Assembly (NCBI GenBank): GCA_021790515.1
Contig: JAJYHV010000058.1
Location: forward strand, 1-35,231
From: Pseudomonadota bacterium
GTDB lineage: Bacteria; Pseudomonadota; Gammaproteobacteria; Burkholderiales; Sulfuriferulaceae
DNA: 35,231 nucleotides
Reading direction: 5' to 3'
The first letter of the stretch is position 1. The number at the start of each line of letters is the position of its first letter. This document shows positions 18,636-27,300 of this stretch, piece after piece. Under the pieces are notes generated by a model. The model was given only the letters and a program-made list of their open reading frames with translations, searched no databases and was not told the origin of the DNA. Position numbers and translations under genes: made by a program.

Positions 18636-18665
18636 ATTCTACCTGCGGCAATGCGTCGCACGCAA
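18636..18665 (-). promoter_or_regulatory. Candidate sigma70 promoter for ccoNOQP
   Basis: On the minus strand, TTGCGT (18665–18660) and TAGAAT (18641–18636) are separated by 18 bases, giving a possible -35/-10 pair and a leader of roughly 75 bases before the ccoN GTG. The match is moderate. No convincing FNR/Anr box is visible nearby. Confidence 0.35.
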
Positions 18666-18830
18666 GCCCAAAAGTTCAATGTTTTTTCAGCTTTCGGTTA
18701 ACATCTTGATTGCTCAATACTATTAAGATAAAAAAATCCTGTTAGTGGCGATGAGGATACGCCATTAATTTATTCAGCATATGGGCGAGAAAAATTGGGT
18801 CAAGCCAGAAAAATCACGACGTGTACGGCA

Positions 18831-18845
18831 CCGGCTGCAAGCCGG
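18831..18845. repeat. Short perfect hairpin CCGGCT-GCA-AGCCGG
   Basis: A six-base-pair perfect stem (18831–18836 with 18840–18845) with a three-base loop, in the non-coding region upstream of ccoN. Neither strand has a T-run after it, so it is not a terminator. It lies 115 bases from the larger stem-loop at 18961–19025 and may be part of the same degenerate element. Confidence 0.6.
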
Positions 18846-18960
18846 GACTTAGAATCAAAACCGGGCAAGGAAGCGTGCACAAAATTTTGCTGCAACGCAA
18901 ATGGAACGGGGCTTAGCGGGCAAACAGCCACGCCGCCATTTTATCCTGTTCCCTTGCTGG

Positions 18961-19025
18961 TTTAAAACCCCGGCCTTCAGGCCGGAAGGAGCGCCGAACC
19001 TCGCCCTGAACGACGAGGTTTTAAA
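18961..19025. repeat. Nested inverted repeats (possible IS200/IS605-like end or structured RNA)
   Basis: An outer perfect inverted repeat TTTAAAACC (18961–18969) / GGTTTTAAA (19017–19025) encloses a perfect palindrome CCGGCCTTCAGGCCGG (18970–18985). It also encloses AACCTCG (18998–19004), which pairs with CGAGGTT (19014–19020) and so competes with the outer stem. Subterminal GC-rich hairpins of this style occur at ends of IS200/IS605-type elements, but no tnpA or tnpB coding sequence is adjacent. A chromosomal structured RNA or bidirectional terminator is also possible. Confidence 0.55.
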
Positions 19026-19035
19026 GGCGCTTGAC

Positions 19036-19126
19036 GAGAACAATCCTTGACAGCGCGTCACGCCTTGCATGTCATCCCGCCAGGCCAACATCGCGATCAC
19101 GTAAAAACAAATCAGCGACTCCCTGA
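19036..19126. repeat. Palindromic intergenic repeat, copy B
   Basis: It aligns with copy A through CCTTGACAG, CACGCCTTGCAT, CCCGCCAGGCC, the central palindrome ATCGCGAT (19090–19097) and ATCAGCGACTCCCTGA (19111–19126). Copies A and E have GTCGCGAC at the centre, so the G-to-A and C-to-T changes in this copy keep the pairing. Its right arm contains the stop codon of the SCO gene, so the last few residues of that protein are encoded by repeat sequence. Confidence 0.75.
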
Positions 19127-19714
19127 AACCTGTAACTGCCGAATATCCGACGCCATCTGCATCGATGTCTCGCCATAAGGCATTTTTAACCGCAAACGCC
19201 CATGACGGTCGAACGCGTAAATAAAAGCGCTGTGATCCAGGGTATAATCACCGGCAACCGAAGTATCGTGCCGCTGAACATAAACGCCATAAGTTTTTTC
19301 CAATGCCTGTGTCGCAGGCACGCTACCATACAGGCCAAGGAAACGGTGATCGAAAGAGGGCACGAACTGGCGCAACACTGCTGCCGTATCGCGTTGCGGA
19401 TCAAGGGTGACGAACACAACCTGCACGTTATCGGCAGCCGGCCCCAACTGCCGCATCGTCTGCGCAAGCGTATACAGCGTAGTCGGACAAACCTCAGGGC
19501 AGTGCGTGTAGCCGAAAAACAGCAACAACACTTTGCCGCGCCAATCCGTTGCGGAGCGCAGATGACCATACATATCCGTCATCCGGAATGAAGCCATTTG
19601 GCCTGCGCCGGTCACATCTGCTGCCCAGGGATGGTTCAATGGGGTTGGTGAACGCTCACAACCCGCCAGCACCCCCAGCAAAATGCCGTACAACAACGGG
19701 CGCCACAGATACAT
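19112..19714 (-). CDS. SCO1/SenC-family copper chaperone lipoprotein
   Basis: A membrane-anchored thioredoxin-fold protein that binds copper and delivers it to oxidases in other organisms. From the ATG at 19714 it is 200 residues. A lipoprotein signal ends GVLAGC (lipidated C19). FFGYTHCPEVCPTTL gives the copper-binding C72 and C76, and H161 in DHSAFIYAFD is the third ligand. The frame stays open upstream to 19780 (ATG codons at 19732, 19753 and 19777), but that stretch is repeat copy E and would put up to about 22 extra residues before a complete lipoprotein signal. The C-terminal VSGSR and the stop lie in repeat copy B. It is in the same direction as the cco genes and directly follows the Rrf2 gene. 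Confidence 0.88.
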   Translation of the reverse strand: MYLWRPLLYGILLGVLAGCERSPTPLNHPWAADVTGAGQMASFRMTDMYGHLRSATDWRGKVLLLFFGYTHCPEVCPTTLYTLAQTMRQLGPAADNVQVVFVTLDPQRDTAAVLRQFVPSFDHRFLGLYGSVPATQALEKTYGVYVQRHDTSVAGDYTLDHSAFIYAFDRHGRLRLKMPYGETSMQMASDIRQLQVSGSR

Positions 19715-19716
19715 AA

Positions 19717-19775
19717 GGAACCACTGATTCATTCCGCCATGAGTCGCGACCATGCGGGAATAAATCAGTGGTTCC
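19717..19775. repeat. Palindromic intergenic repeat, copy E (near-complete 59-base palindrome)
   Basis: Left arm GGAACCACTGATTCATTCC (19717–19735) pairs with GGGAATAAATCAGTGGTTCC (19756–19775). The 13-base outer part is perfect. The centre ATGAGTCGCGACCAT is itself nearly palindromic around GTCGCGAC (19743–19750). It fills almost all the space between the Rrf2 stop and the SCO start. The arm changes CGC/GCG (copy D) to CAC/GTG in a paired way, so complementarity is kept. Confidence 0.9.
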
Positions 19776-19780
19776 ATCAC

Positions 19781-20242
19781 TCAGGCAAGGTGTTGCCAGG
19801 CCACTCCCGGCATGTCCGTCAAACGATAACGACCACTCTGTACGGCGGTAGCCAGTTCATCCAGACGCATATCATTGAGCATGCCAATGACCTGTTCTTT
19901 GATTGGCAGCCAATGGCTATGCATCGGACATGCCGTCTCTTCACTGCAACGCTTCAAGCCCAACAGGCAACTTTGTGTAAAGTCCGCGCCTTCGGTAATC
20001 TGCAACAAATCCATCAAGGACATCTGCGCTGCTTCTTCGCGCAGGCAGAATCCTCCCAAACGGCCACGGAAAGAGTACAACAATCCGTTTTTGCCCAGAT
20101 TTTGCAAGATTTTTGCCAGATATGGTGCCGGCACATTCAACCGGCGCGCCACATCGCGATTCAGCACCGGCGCATCGGCCGGTTGTGTTGCCATATAAAT
20201 CATGGCCTGTATGGCATACTGACTGGTTCGTGAAAGTATCAT
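19781..20242 (-). CDS. Rrf2-family Fe–S transcriptional regulator
   Basis: A DNA-binding regulator of 153 residues of the IscR/NsrR type. The winged helix-turn-helix is at the N-terminus (MILSRTSQYAIQAMIYMA, then LNVPAPYLAKILQNLGKNGL) with the family GRLGGF wing. Three cysteines, C92, C99 and C105, in SCLLGLKRCSEETACP are candidate Fe–S ligands. Spacing CX6CX5C is slightly different from IscR (CX5CX5C) and NsrR (CX4CX5C), so which signal (Fe–S status, NO or O2) is sensed is open. The ATG at 20242 has AAAGGT upstream. It sits 30 bases after ubiA and immediately before the SCO gene, close to the cco locus, suggesting but not proving control of respiratory genes. Confidence 0.87.
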   Translation of the reverse strand: MILSRTSQYAIQAMIYMATQPADAPVLNRDVARRLNVPAPYLAKILQNLGKNGLLYSFRGRLGGFCLREEAAQMSLMDLLQITEGADFTQSCLLGLKRCSEETACPMHSHWLPIKEQVIGMLNDMRLDELATAVQSGRYRLTDMPGVAWQHLA

Positions 20243-20272
20243 GAAATTACCTTTGAATATTACCTGCGAGCA

Positions 20273-21136
20273 TCATCTCGTCAAATCATTTAACAACAAC
20301 CCGCAAAAGACGGCGGCACCCAGCCAGTTGTTATGCAAAAACGCTTTGAAACAACCGGCCGGCTCACGTTTTCGGATAATTGTATAATGATATACTGCAA
20401 TTATACCTGCCACACACAATCCCGCATAAAAAAATATGCCCAACCGTTCCCGCCAGCCAACCCAGGCCAGCAACAACAAGGTCATCGCATAACAGAGCAT
20501 CACCGCCGTCACATCATAACGTCCAAATGTAATGGCCGATGTGCGAATGCCGATTTTCAAATCATCTTCCCGGTCCACCATGGCGTATTCCGTATCGTAC
20601 GCCAGCGTCCAAAACACGTTTGCCAGGAGCAAAATCCATGCCTCCAATGGTACGCGGCCTTGCTCGGCAGCGTAGGCCATCGGAATACCGAAACCGAATG
20701 CCACGCCAAGATACGCCTGCGGGATGGACAAAAACCGTTTGGTATACGGGTAGCTGGCTGCCAGAAAAATAGCGGGTAATGACAACCATCGCACCAAAGA
20801 ATTCAATGGCAGAATGAGCAAAAAAGCCAGCACGCTAAGCGTCGCTGCCAGCAGCAATGCCTCGCGGGTACTTATCTTGCCCGCAACCAGCGGTCGATTG
20901 CGGGTGCGGCGAACGTGACCATCAAAATCCCGGTCGGCATAATCATTGATCACGCAACCTGCTGACCGCATCAGTACAGTACCCAGCAAAAATATCCACA
21001 CTATCGCCAGATTCGGGTGCCCGACACTCGACAACCATAGTGCCCACAAGGTCGGCCACAACAAAAGCAGAATGCCTATCGGCCGATCCAGCCGCATCAA
21101 TTGTTCATACAGTTCAATACGTTGTATCAGCGTCAT
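20273..21136 (-). CDS. ubiA: 4-hydroxybenzoate polyprenyltransferase UbiA
   Basis: Integral membrane prenyltransferase that attaches the polyprenyl tail to 4-hydroxybenzoate in ubiquinone synthesis. 287 residues from the ATG at 21136, which overlaps the ubiC stop as ATGA. Both aspartate-rich motifs are present: [20 protein letters not shown] and [32 protein letters not shown] near the N-terminus is a strong UbiA signature. About eight or nine hydrophobic helices are visible. The frame extends upstream to 21460, but that part is antisense-like shadow of ubiC. The neighbour ubiC makes its substrate. Confidence 0.95.
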   Translation of the reverse strand: MTLIQRIELYEQLMRLDRPIGILLLLWPTLWALWLSSVGHPNLAIVWIFLLGTVLMRSAGCVINDYADRDFDGHVRRTRNRPLVAGKISTREALLLAATLSVLAFLLILPLNSLVRWLSLPAIFLAASYPYTKRFLSIPQAYLGVAFGFGIPMAYAAEQGRVPLEAWILLLANVFWTLAYDTEYAMVDREDDLKIGIRTSAITFGRYDVTAVMLCYAMTLLLLAWVGWRERLGIFFYAGLCVAGIIAVYHYTIIRKREPAGCFKAFLHNNWLGAAVFCGLLLNDLTR

Positions 21137-21663
21137 TTCTTTTGCCCTTTCCACAAAACCGGCAAAAACAGTTCTGTCACCAGAATACGGCGCGTCCCCT
21201 GCCGAAAAATCGAACGACGTGCCCACAATCGCAAGGGCAATACATCTCCTATGCAGCACATCGCTTCGCGATACAAACGATGGCGTCTGGACAACAAAGC
21301 AAACTGCAAAGCCTTTCTGTACGTACGCCGGTTGCCGAACAACACTTCCCCCAGCGAACGGCTTTTCAGACGGGATAAGAAACGCCATCCGCCCACGAGG
21401 CTGCGATTGGGAAACACACTGTGCGCAAACACCAGAGGCACGTCTTCGTTTTGCAAACATACGTTACGGATCAACGCCTTGCTGCCCGCCGGCACGCCAC
21501 TGGGCAAGACTTCATCCGCCCACACAAACGTCCGGCGCTGCCTGCATTCGCGCACAGCGAGCGCAGCAAAATCCCGTTTCAACTGCCGGGTCAACGAACC
21601 TGTCCCCTTGAGCCAGGAACGAGCGCCAGACGGCGCGCCAATCAAACCGGTCTGCCAGCGCAT
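21133..21663 (-). CDS. ubiC: Chorismate pyruvate-lyase UbiC
   Basis: Converts chorismate to 4-hydroxybenzoate plus pyruvate, the first committed step of ubiquinone synthesis. 176 residues from the ATG at 21663. Matches to E. coli Ubi[15 protein letters not shown] near the N-terminus, the arginine in ALIRNVCL (equivalent of R76), [18 protein letters not shown], and TELFLP with the catalytic glutamate near the C-terminus. The start is uncertain: a TTG at 21699 would add twelve residues, while the ATG at 21663 has GGCGGG six bases upstream. It follows recG by about 60 bases and overlaps ubiA by four. Confidence 0.85.
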   Translation of the reverse strand: MRWQTGLIGAPSGARSWLKGTGSLTRQLKRDFAALAVRECRQRRTFVWADEVLPSGVPAGSKALIRNVCLQNEDVPLVFAHSVFPNRSLVGGWRFLSRLKSRSLGEVLFGNRRTYRKALQFALLSRRHRLYREAMCCIGDVLPLRLWARRSIFRQGTRRILVTELFLPVLWKGQKK

Positions 21664-21725
21664 CAGCAACCCGCCACTTCGCCGTTCATGTCGCCACAAC
21701 CATTCATGCCTGCATCGTGCCTATA

Positions 21726-23762
21726 TCATGCCTGTGCGTAAGACTGGCGCGCACCATACCAGCGAGCGATATGCGCCTGCGCCCTGCCCGGTTCGTACTG
21801 CAACAGGTATTCGGCTGTTTCACGAACAGCCTGCATCAGATCCGCATCCTCGTCGGGATTGGCGAAACGCAACACGGGAACACCCGACTGACGTGCGCCG
21901 ATAAACTCCCCCGGCCCACGTAAGCGCAGGTCTTCCCGCGCGATGTGAAATCCATCCTGGCTTTCAAACATGATCTTGAGTCGTGCGCGCGCCAAATCCG
22001 AAAGCGGTTCATGATACAACAAAACGCATTCGCTGCGGCGCATTCCACGTCCAACGCGGCCACGCAACTGATGCAACTGCGCCAACCCCATGCGTTCGGC
22101 ATGTTCAACCACCATCACGGATGCATTCGGCACATCCACACCGACTTCGATGACTGTCGTGGCGACCAGAACCCGCAATTTGTCCGCGACAAAATCTGCC
22201 ATCACCGCCTGTTTTTCCGCCGCACGCATTCGGCCATGCACCAGACCAACGGCACTATCCGGCCACGCCAGACACAGCGCTGCATATGTATCCATCGCCG
22301 TCTGCAACTGCAATGCCTCGGATTCTTCAACCAGCGGACAAACCCAATACACCTGTTCACCTGATACCGCACGCTGTCGTACCCAATCCATTACCTGTTG
22401 CCGACGGCGGTCATCGACCAACCGAGTGCGCACCGGACTGCGAGCCGGCGGCAACGCATCGATGACCGACACATCCAGATCAGCATAATAGGTCATTGCC
22501 AGCGTGCGAGGTATCGGCGTAGCGCTCATCATCAACTGATGCGGAGCCACGCCTTTGTCACGCAACGCCATACGTTGCGCAACGCCGAAACGATGTTGTT
22601 CATCGACCACCAGCAAGCCGGGGCGAGCAAAACTCACTTCACGCTGAAACAGGGCATGGGTACCGACCACCAGCGCCAATTCCCCCAGTCGCAACGCTTC
22701 CAGCACCTTGTTCCGCGCTTTGTTGCCCAGACTGCCGGATAACATGCCAACGGATATCTGCAATGGCGCAAACCAGTGAACCAGTTTCTGGAAATGTTGC
22801 TCGGCCAAAAGTTCGGTTGGCACCATGAACGCTACTTGATAACCGGCATCGATGGCCTGCGCTGCCGCTAATGCTGCCACCACGGTTTTGCCACTGCCCA
22901 CATCCCCCTGCAATAAACGCTGCATGGGACGCGACTGCTGCAAATCTTCCTGAATCTGCTGCCATGCCCGCCGCTGGGCTGACGTCAACGCAAACGGCAA
23001 CGCATCCAGCAAGCGCTGCACCAAACCGGAACGCGCCGCCAAACGTGGTGCCCCCATCAACTGCCGCTGCGCCCGTGCCTGACGCAAAGACAATTGCTGC
23101 GCCAATAATTCATCAAATTTGATGCGCCGCCAGGCAGCGTGTGTCCTGGCCTGCAATCCTTGCACCGAAGTCTCCGGAGAGGGGTGATGCAACACGCACA
23201 CGCTGGAAAAGAAATCCGGCAGGTCATGTGCCCGCAACACCTGTTCCGGCAAAGTATCCTGCCAGTCGATTTGCGCCAGCGCCAACCGGATTTGCCGCCG
23301 CAACGCAGATTGCGTCACCCCGGCCACTGCCGGATACACCGGCGTCAACCCGTCTGGCAAAGGCGTTCCGGGTTTGACGGCTCGCCAACGCGGATGCAGC
23401 ATTTCCAACCCGGAAAACCCGACCCTGGCTTCACCTGCCACCCGCAACGAGACGCCCGGCGCCATCCGGGCGGCCTGCCCCGGAAAAGCATGCAAAAAAC
23501 GCAGGAGCAAATCGCCGCTCTCATCACGCAACCACACGTCCAATCGCCGCGTCGCCAACACCGCATGACGTTGCACAATCTCGCCCTGGACCTGAACAAA
23601 CCGCCCCGGTTGCACATCCGCAATCGGGGTCAGACGCGTTTCATCTTCATACCGCAAAGGAAAATGCAGCAACAGGTCGGCCACCGTCACCAATCCCAGC
23701 TTGCCAAATACCGATGGCAACAGCGTCAGTTCTGGCGTAATGCTGACAGCGATACCTGCCAT
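21726..23762 (-). CDS. recG: ATP-dependent DNA helicase RecG
   Basis: A helicase of about 678 residues that remodels stalled replication forks and Holliday junctions. An N-terminal wedge/OB-fold domain (about 1–230) is followed by two helicase domains: Walker A in LLQGDVGSGKTVVAA, the DEQH box in LVVDEQHRFGVAQRM, MSATPIPRTLAM (motif III), TTVIEVGVDVPNA (motif V) and QLRGRVGRG (motif VI). The ATG at 23762 shares a base with the ridA stop (TGATG). A TTG one codon upstream is less likely. It runs on towards ubiC with a gap of about 60 bases and no terminator seen. Confidence 0.96.
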   Translation of the reverse strand: MAGIAVSITPELTLLPSVFGKLGLVTVADLLLHFPLRYEDETRLTPIADVQPGRFVQVQGEIVQRHAVLATRRLDVWLRDESGDLLLRFLHAFPGQAARMAPGVSLRVAGEARVGFSGLEMLHPRWRAVKPGTPLPDGLTPVYPAVAGVTQSALRRQIRLALAQIDWQDTLPEQVLRAHDLPDFFSSVCVLHHPSPETSVQGLQARTHAAWRRIKFDELLAQQLSLRQARAQRQLMGAPRLAARSGLVQRLLDALPFALTSAQRRAWQQIQEDLQQSRPMQRLLQGDVGSGKTVVAALAAAQAIDAGYQVAFMVPTELLAEQHFQKLVHWFAPLQISVGMLSGSLGNKARNKVLEALRLGELALVVGTHALFQREVSFARPGLLVVDEQHRFGVAQRMALRDKGVAPHQLMMSATPIPRTLAMTYYADLDVSVIDALPPARSPVRTRLVDDRRRQQVMDWVRQRAVSGEQVYWVCPLVEESEALQLQTAMDTYAALCLAWPDSAVGLVHGRMRAAEKQAVMADFVADKLRVLVATTVIEVGVDVPNASVMVVEHAERMGLAQLHQLRGRVGRGMRRSECVLLYHEPLSDLARARLKIMFESQDGFHIAREDLRLRGPGEFIGARQSGVPVLRFANPDEDADLMQAVRETAEYLLQYEPGRAQAHIARWYGARQSYAQA

Positions 23763-24139
23763 CAAGACAACAAAGCAATACCGTCAGCTTCCACCAGCGC
23801 CCCTCGTGGCAATGCCGCCACGCCAACGGCCGCCCGTGCCGGATAAGGCGCCTCAAAATACAATGACATGATTTCATTGACCTTGGCAAAATGCGAGAGA
23901 TCGGTCAAATATATCGTCAATTTGACAATATCATTCAGGCTGCCGCCTGCAGCTGCCAGTACCGCCTGCAGATTACAAAACACCTGATGCGTCTGTTCGC
24001 CGACACCACTCAACATTTCCATGGTGTCCGGCTTCAAGCCAATCTGCCCGGACAAATACAACATGTTCCCCACGCGCACCGCCTGCGAATACGTCCCAAT
24101 CGCTGCGGGCGCACCTGCTGTCTGCACAATATCCTTCAT
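23762..24139 (-). CDS. ridA: RidA family enamine/imine deaminase
   Basis: A cytoplasmic YjgF/YER057c/UK114-family protein of 125 residues that hydrolyses reactive enamine/imine intermediates made by PLP enzymes. The N-terminus [20 protein letters not shown], the middle [18 protein letters not shown] and the C-terminal [18 protein letters not shown] (with the catalytic arginine equivalent to E. coli R105) are standard. The ATG at 24139 has AGAGGGG upstream at good spacing; codons further upstream add residues outside the family. Translationally coupled to recG, a recurrent but functionally unexplained pairing. The 249 bases upstream of it contain no gene. Confidence 0.93.
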   Translation of the reverse strand: MKDIVQTAGAPAAIGTYSQAVRVGNMLYLSGQIGLKPDTMEMLSGVGEQTHQVFCNLQAVLAAAGGSLNDIVKLTIYLTDLSHFAKVNEIMSLYFEAPYPARAAVGVAALPRGALVEADGIALLS

Positions 24140-24388
24140 CACTACAGCCCCTCTGTTGACCTGAATTCGCATAAAACAGGGATGGGATTGTTTAACCGAA
24201 TCTTTTCACCAATTAACGCGCGCCATCGCCCCCGCCGAATTCTACCCCAACTCGGCTTCGTTTTGCGCCTTTCGCCTGATTTGGCCGCGATAGCGCAAGG
24301 CTTGGCGGGCGGCCATGCAGAAACAAACAACGGCTCCTCGAGGCAACATGCCCGGTTCACGGTTCATCCGCGAAGAGCAAAAAACCCT
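24140..24388. other. Intergenic region between ridA and the RND pump
   Basis: No credible coding sequence. It contains CAAGGCTTGGCGGGC (24297–24311), which resembles a module of the palindromic repeat family (GGGGCTTGGCGGG in copy C; CCGCCAAGCC on the other strand in copy A), but the AATCAGCG arm is missing. No strong terminator is seen after the RND stop. The ridA promoter should lie here. Confidence 0.5.
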
Positions 24389-27300
24389 TCACGCATCGAC
24401 CTTACGCACCGTCAGTCGATACAACACCGGCATCACCAGCAGCAATAACACCGGTTTTATCAGCAAACCGGCAATCACGGCTACCGCCAGCGGTTGCTGC
24501 ATACTCGCCGTCTGTCCGAACGTCACCGCCAAAGGCAACAAGGTCATCACGGCTGCCGCCACCGTCATGCTAATAGGACGAATGCGTTGCTGGCCGGCCA
24601 GCACCAGCGCTTCGTCGAGCGGCATGCGTTTGGCCAGACGACGCAAACCGGAAAAATAAAAAATGGCTGATTCGGTCACAATACCGATAATCATCGTCAT
24701 GCCCATCAACGAAGAAATGTCCAATTCGTTGCCGAACATCCACAAACCGGCCAAAACCGCCGGAATCGACAGCAACGACATGGCGGCGATCGACAACGCG
24801 ACACGGAACGACTCAAACAACAGCAACAGCAACACCAACACCAGACCAAACGCCGCCACGAAAACCAGCATCATGCCACGAAACGCCGCTTGCTGCTGGG
24901 CGTACAAGCCGCCAAATTCGGCATACATGCCCGGTGGAAGATTGCCGCGCGCCAACACCACCCGCTGCACTTGCGGCATCACCGCTCCCATCGAACGGCC
25001 GCTGATGCGCGCCGTAACCGCAATCATGTGACGAAGATTTTCCCGTTCGATTTGTGGTTGCCCGTTAATCGACTGCACGCTGGCTACCCTGCCCAGAGGA
25101 AAAAAATGTCCATCCGGAGCGCGAATGCGCAAGTGGAGAATATCGTTATCACGCTGACGCATGGCCGGTGGCAACCACACACGCACGCCAATCAATTTCG
25201 GTACGTGCTGAATGACTGTTGCCACCGTACCCGCCAGATCCGCGCTCACCGTCTGCATGATGCCATCAACCGTCATCCCTTCCAGCGCGGCGCGCACCCG
25301 GTCAACATGAACTTCCAGCGCATTACCTGCTGGATGGATACCATCACGGGTATCCACCACGCCAGCGATTCGTCCGATTTCGCTCTGTACACGCAGGGCA
25401 GCTCGCTGAAGTTGCGCATCATCATCACCGAACAGCTTGATTTCAATGGGTTGCGGCACCGACGTCAAATCCCCGATTTCATCTTCCATCAATTGCGACA
25501 ATTCAATATCGAGTCCGGGCACCTGTTCCTGAATCTTGATGCGCACACGCTCCATCACCGCTTCAATCGGTGCCCGCTTTCCCCGCCGCAGACGAATGAA
25601 AAAATCGCCCTCATTCGCCTCGGTGATACCACCACCCAGTTGTGCGCCGGTTCGGCGCGACCATGTCGCCACATCCGGGTCCGCTTTAAGGATAGCTTCT
25701 ACCTGATTCAGCAACCGGTTGGTCTCGGTGAGCGATGTACCTGGCAGCGAAAGATAATCCATCGTGAATCCTCCTTCATCCATCGCTGGCATGAAACCGG
25801 TATCGATATTGCTCAATGCCAACCAACCAACCAGCACGATTGGCAATAACAGCAACAACACCCATTGTGGACGCTTCAGCATCGCGCGCAAAATCCGGCC
25901 ATAGAAACGCTGTACACGCTGCATGAACGCGCCATCTTCACCCGTTTCCGATTCATGCAACAAATATTCCGACAAAATCGGGGCAGCCAACCAGGTCACA
26001 AAAAAAGAAATCAGCAAACCAACACCCATGGTCAATGACAGCGCCTTGAAAAAAGCCCCGGTCACACCAGTCAAAAATGCCAGCGGCACAAATATCACAG
26101 TGGTCGACGCCGAAGACCCGGCCAATGGCAACACAAATTCATGCACAGCCTGATGAATGCGGGGGGCCACAGCACCACTGCCATCCCGCAGACGGCGCAC
26201 GATATATTCCGTCATGGTAATGGCATCATCAATAATCAGACCCACTGCCGCTGCCATGCCACCCAGCGTCATGATATTGAAACTCATATGCAACACAAAC
26301 ATGACCAGCACGGTAATCGCCAGTACTGCGGGCACAATCACCAAAGCAATCAGCGTGATACGAGCATTACGCAAAAACAGCCAGACGGTCAGAATCGCCA
26401 GTATGGTTCCCCATATCATGGCATCGCGCACCCCCAACGCGGACGCCAGAATCAATTCACTCTGATCATACCAGTTCGACAGATGCACCCCGGAAGACAG
26501 ATGCGAGCGGTATCCAGCCAATCTGGCCGCCACGTCGCGCGATACCTGTACACTATTGCCGCCCCGCTGTTGATAAATGTTCAGTAACACAGCCCGCTTG
26601 CCGTTCGCTGTCACCCGTATCCAATGCGGCACGACGCCATCGCGGATATCAGCAATCCGTGCCAGTGGAATCAGGCTGCCAGACGGCACGCGCAGCACCA
26701 GTTGGCGCAAATCGGCCAGCGAATGCAGGCGGGTATTCACCACGACCAAATACAACTTGTCATGATCTTCCATTCGGCCCGTCGCCACTTCCACGTTGGC
26801 GGCTGCCAGCGCCCGCACCACGTCCTGCACGCCGATACCATACGCATCAAGCCGCGCCGGATCGACAAAAACCTGATATTCCTCCTGCTCGCCACCCTGC
26901 ACTTCCACCCGTGCCACGCCATTCACACCCAGCAACAACGGGCGCAACTGATAACGCGCCAAATCGTACAACTGTGCCTGCGACCAGATATCCGATGTCA
27001 GGCTGTACGCCAGCATGGGATAAACCGCCGGGTCCATTCGCCGCACGTCCAATCGCGTCCCGGCTGGCAGCGTCGGCATGATTTGCGCGACAGCCTGACT
27101 CAGCATGGTCGTCGCCATCGCCATATCGGTTCCCCAGTCAAAATTCACCGACACTTCCGCTGAACCACGACTGGTGGTCGAACGGACGGATCTCACTCCT
27201 GGAACCCGTCGCACAGCTTCTTCCACCGGTTGCGTCACCGACAACATCATCAAATCTGCTGGTCGGTCTCCGGCATCCAGCGCCAACACCACACGTGGAA

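Larger units (their letters stand above)
18555..19111. other. 556-base non-coding region between ccoN and the SCO gene
   Basis: Apart from the candidate cco promoter, this region holds no credible gene. An 81-codon minus-strand frame (18855–19100) has no recognisable motif and overlaps repeat copy B. The part from 18800 onward is rich in inverted repeats, described separately, and contains ACGGGGCTTAGCGGG (18907–18921), which nearly equals ACGGGGCTTGGCGGG in repeat copy C. It looks like an accumulation of repeat modules or a decayed mobile element. Confidence 0.7.

Noticed and set aside
18706-18719. A possible FNR/Anr box, TTGATTGCTCAATA, upstream of ccoN
   Set aside because: The TTGA and TCAA halves are separated by four bases rather than the six of TTGATNNNNATCAA, so it does not match the consensus.
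18855-19100. An 81-codon minus-strand frame in the non-coding region
   Set aside because: It runs through the hairpins and repeat copy B, has no motif or ribosome-binding site, and looks like chance opening of repeat sequence.
21137-21460. An N-terminal extension of UbiA
   Set aside because: The extra 108 codons overlap ubiC out of frame; the UbiA family begins at [10 protein letters not shown] with an ATGA overlap.
24890-25849. A 319-codon plus-strand frame opposite the RND pump
   Set aside because: Antisense shadow of a clear RND gene, with biased composition and no recognisable domain.
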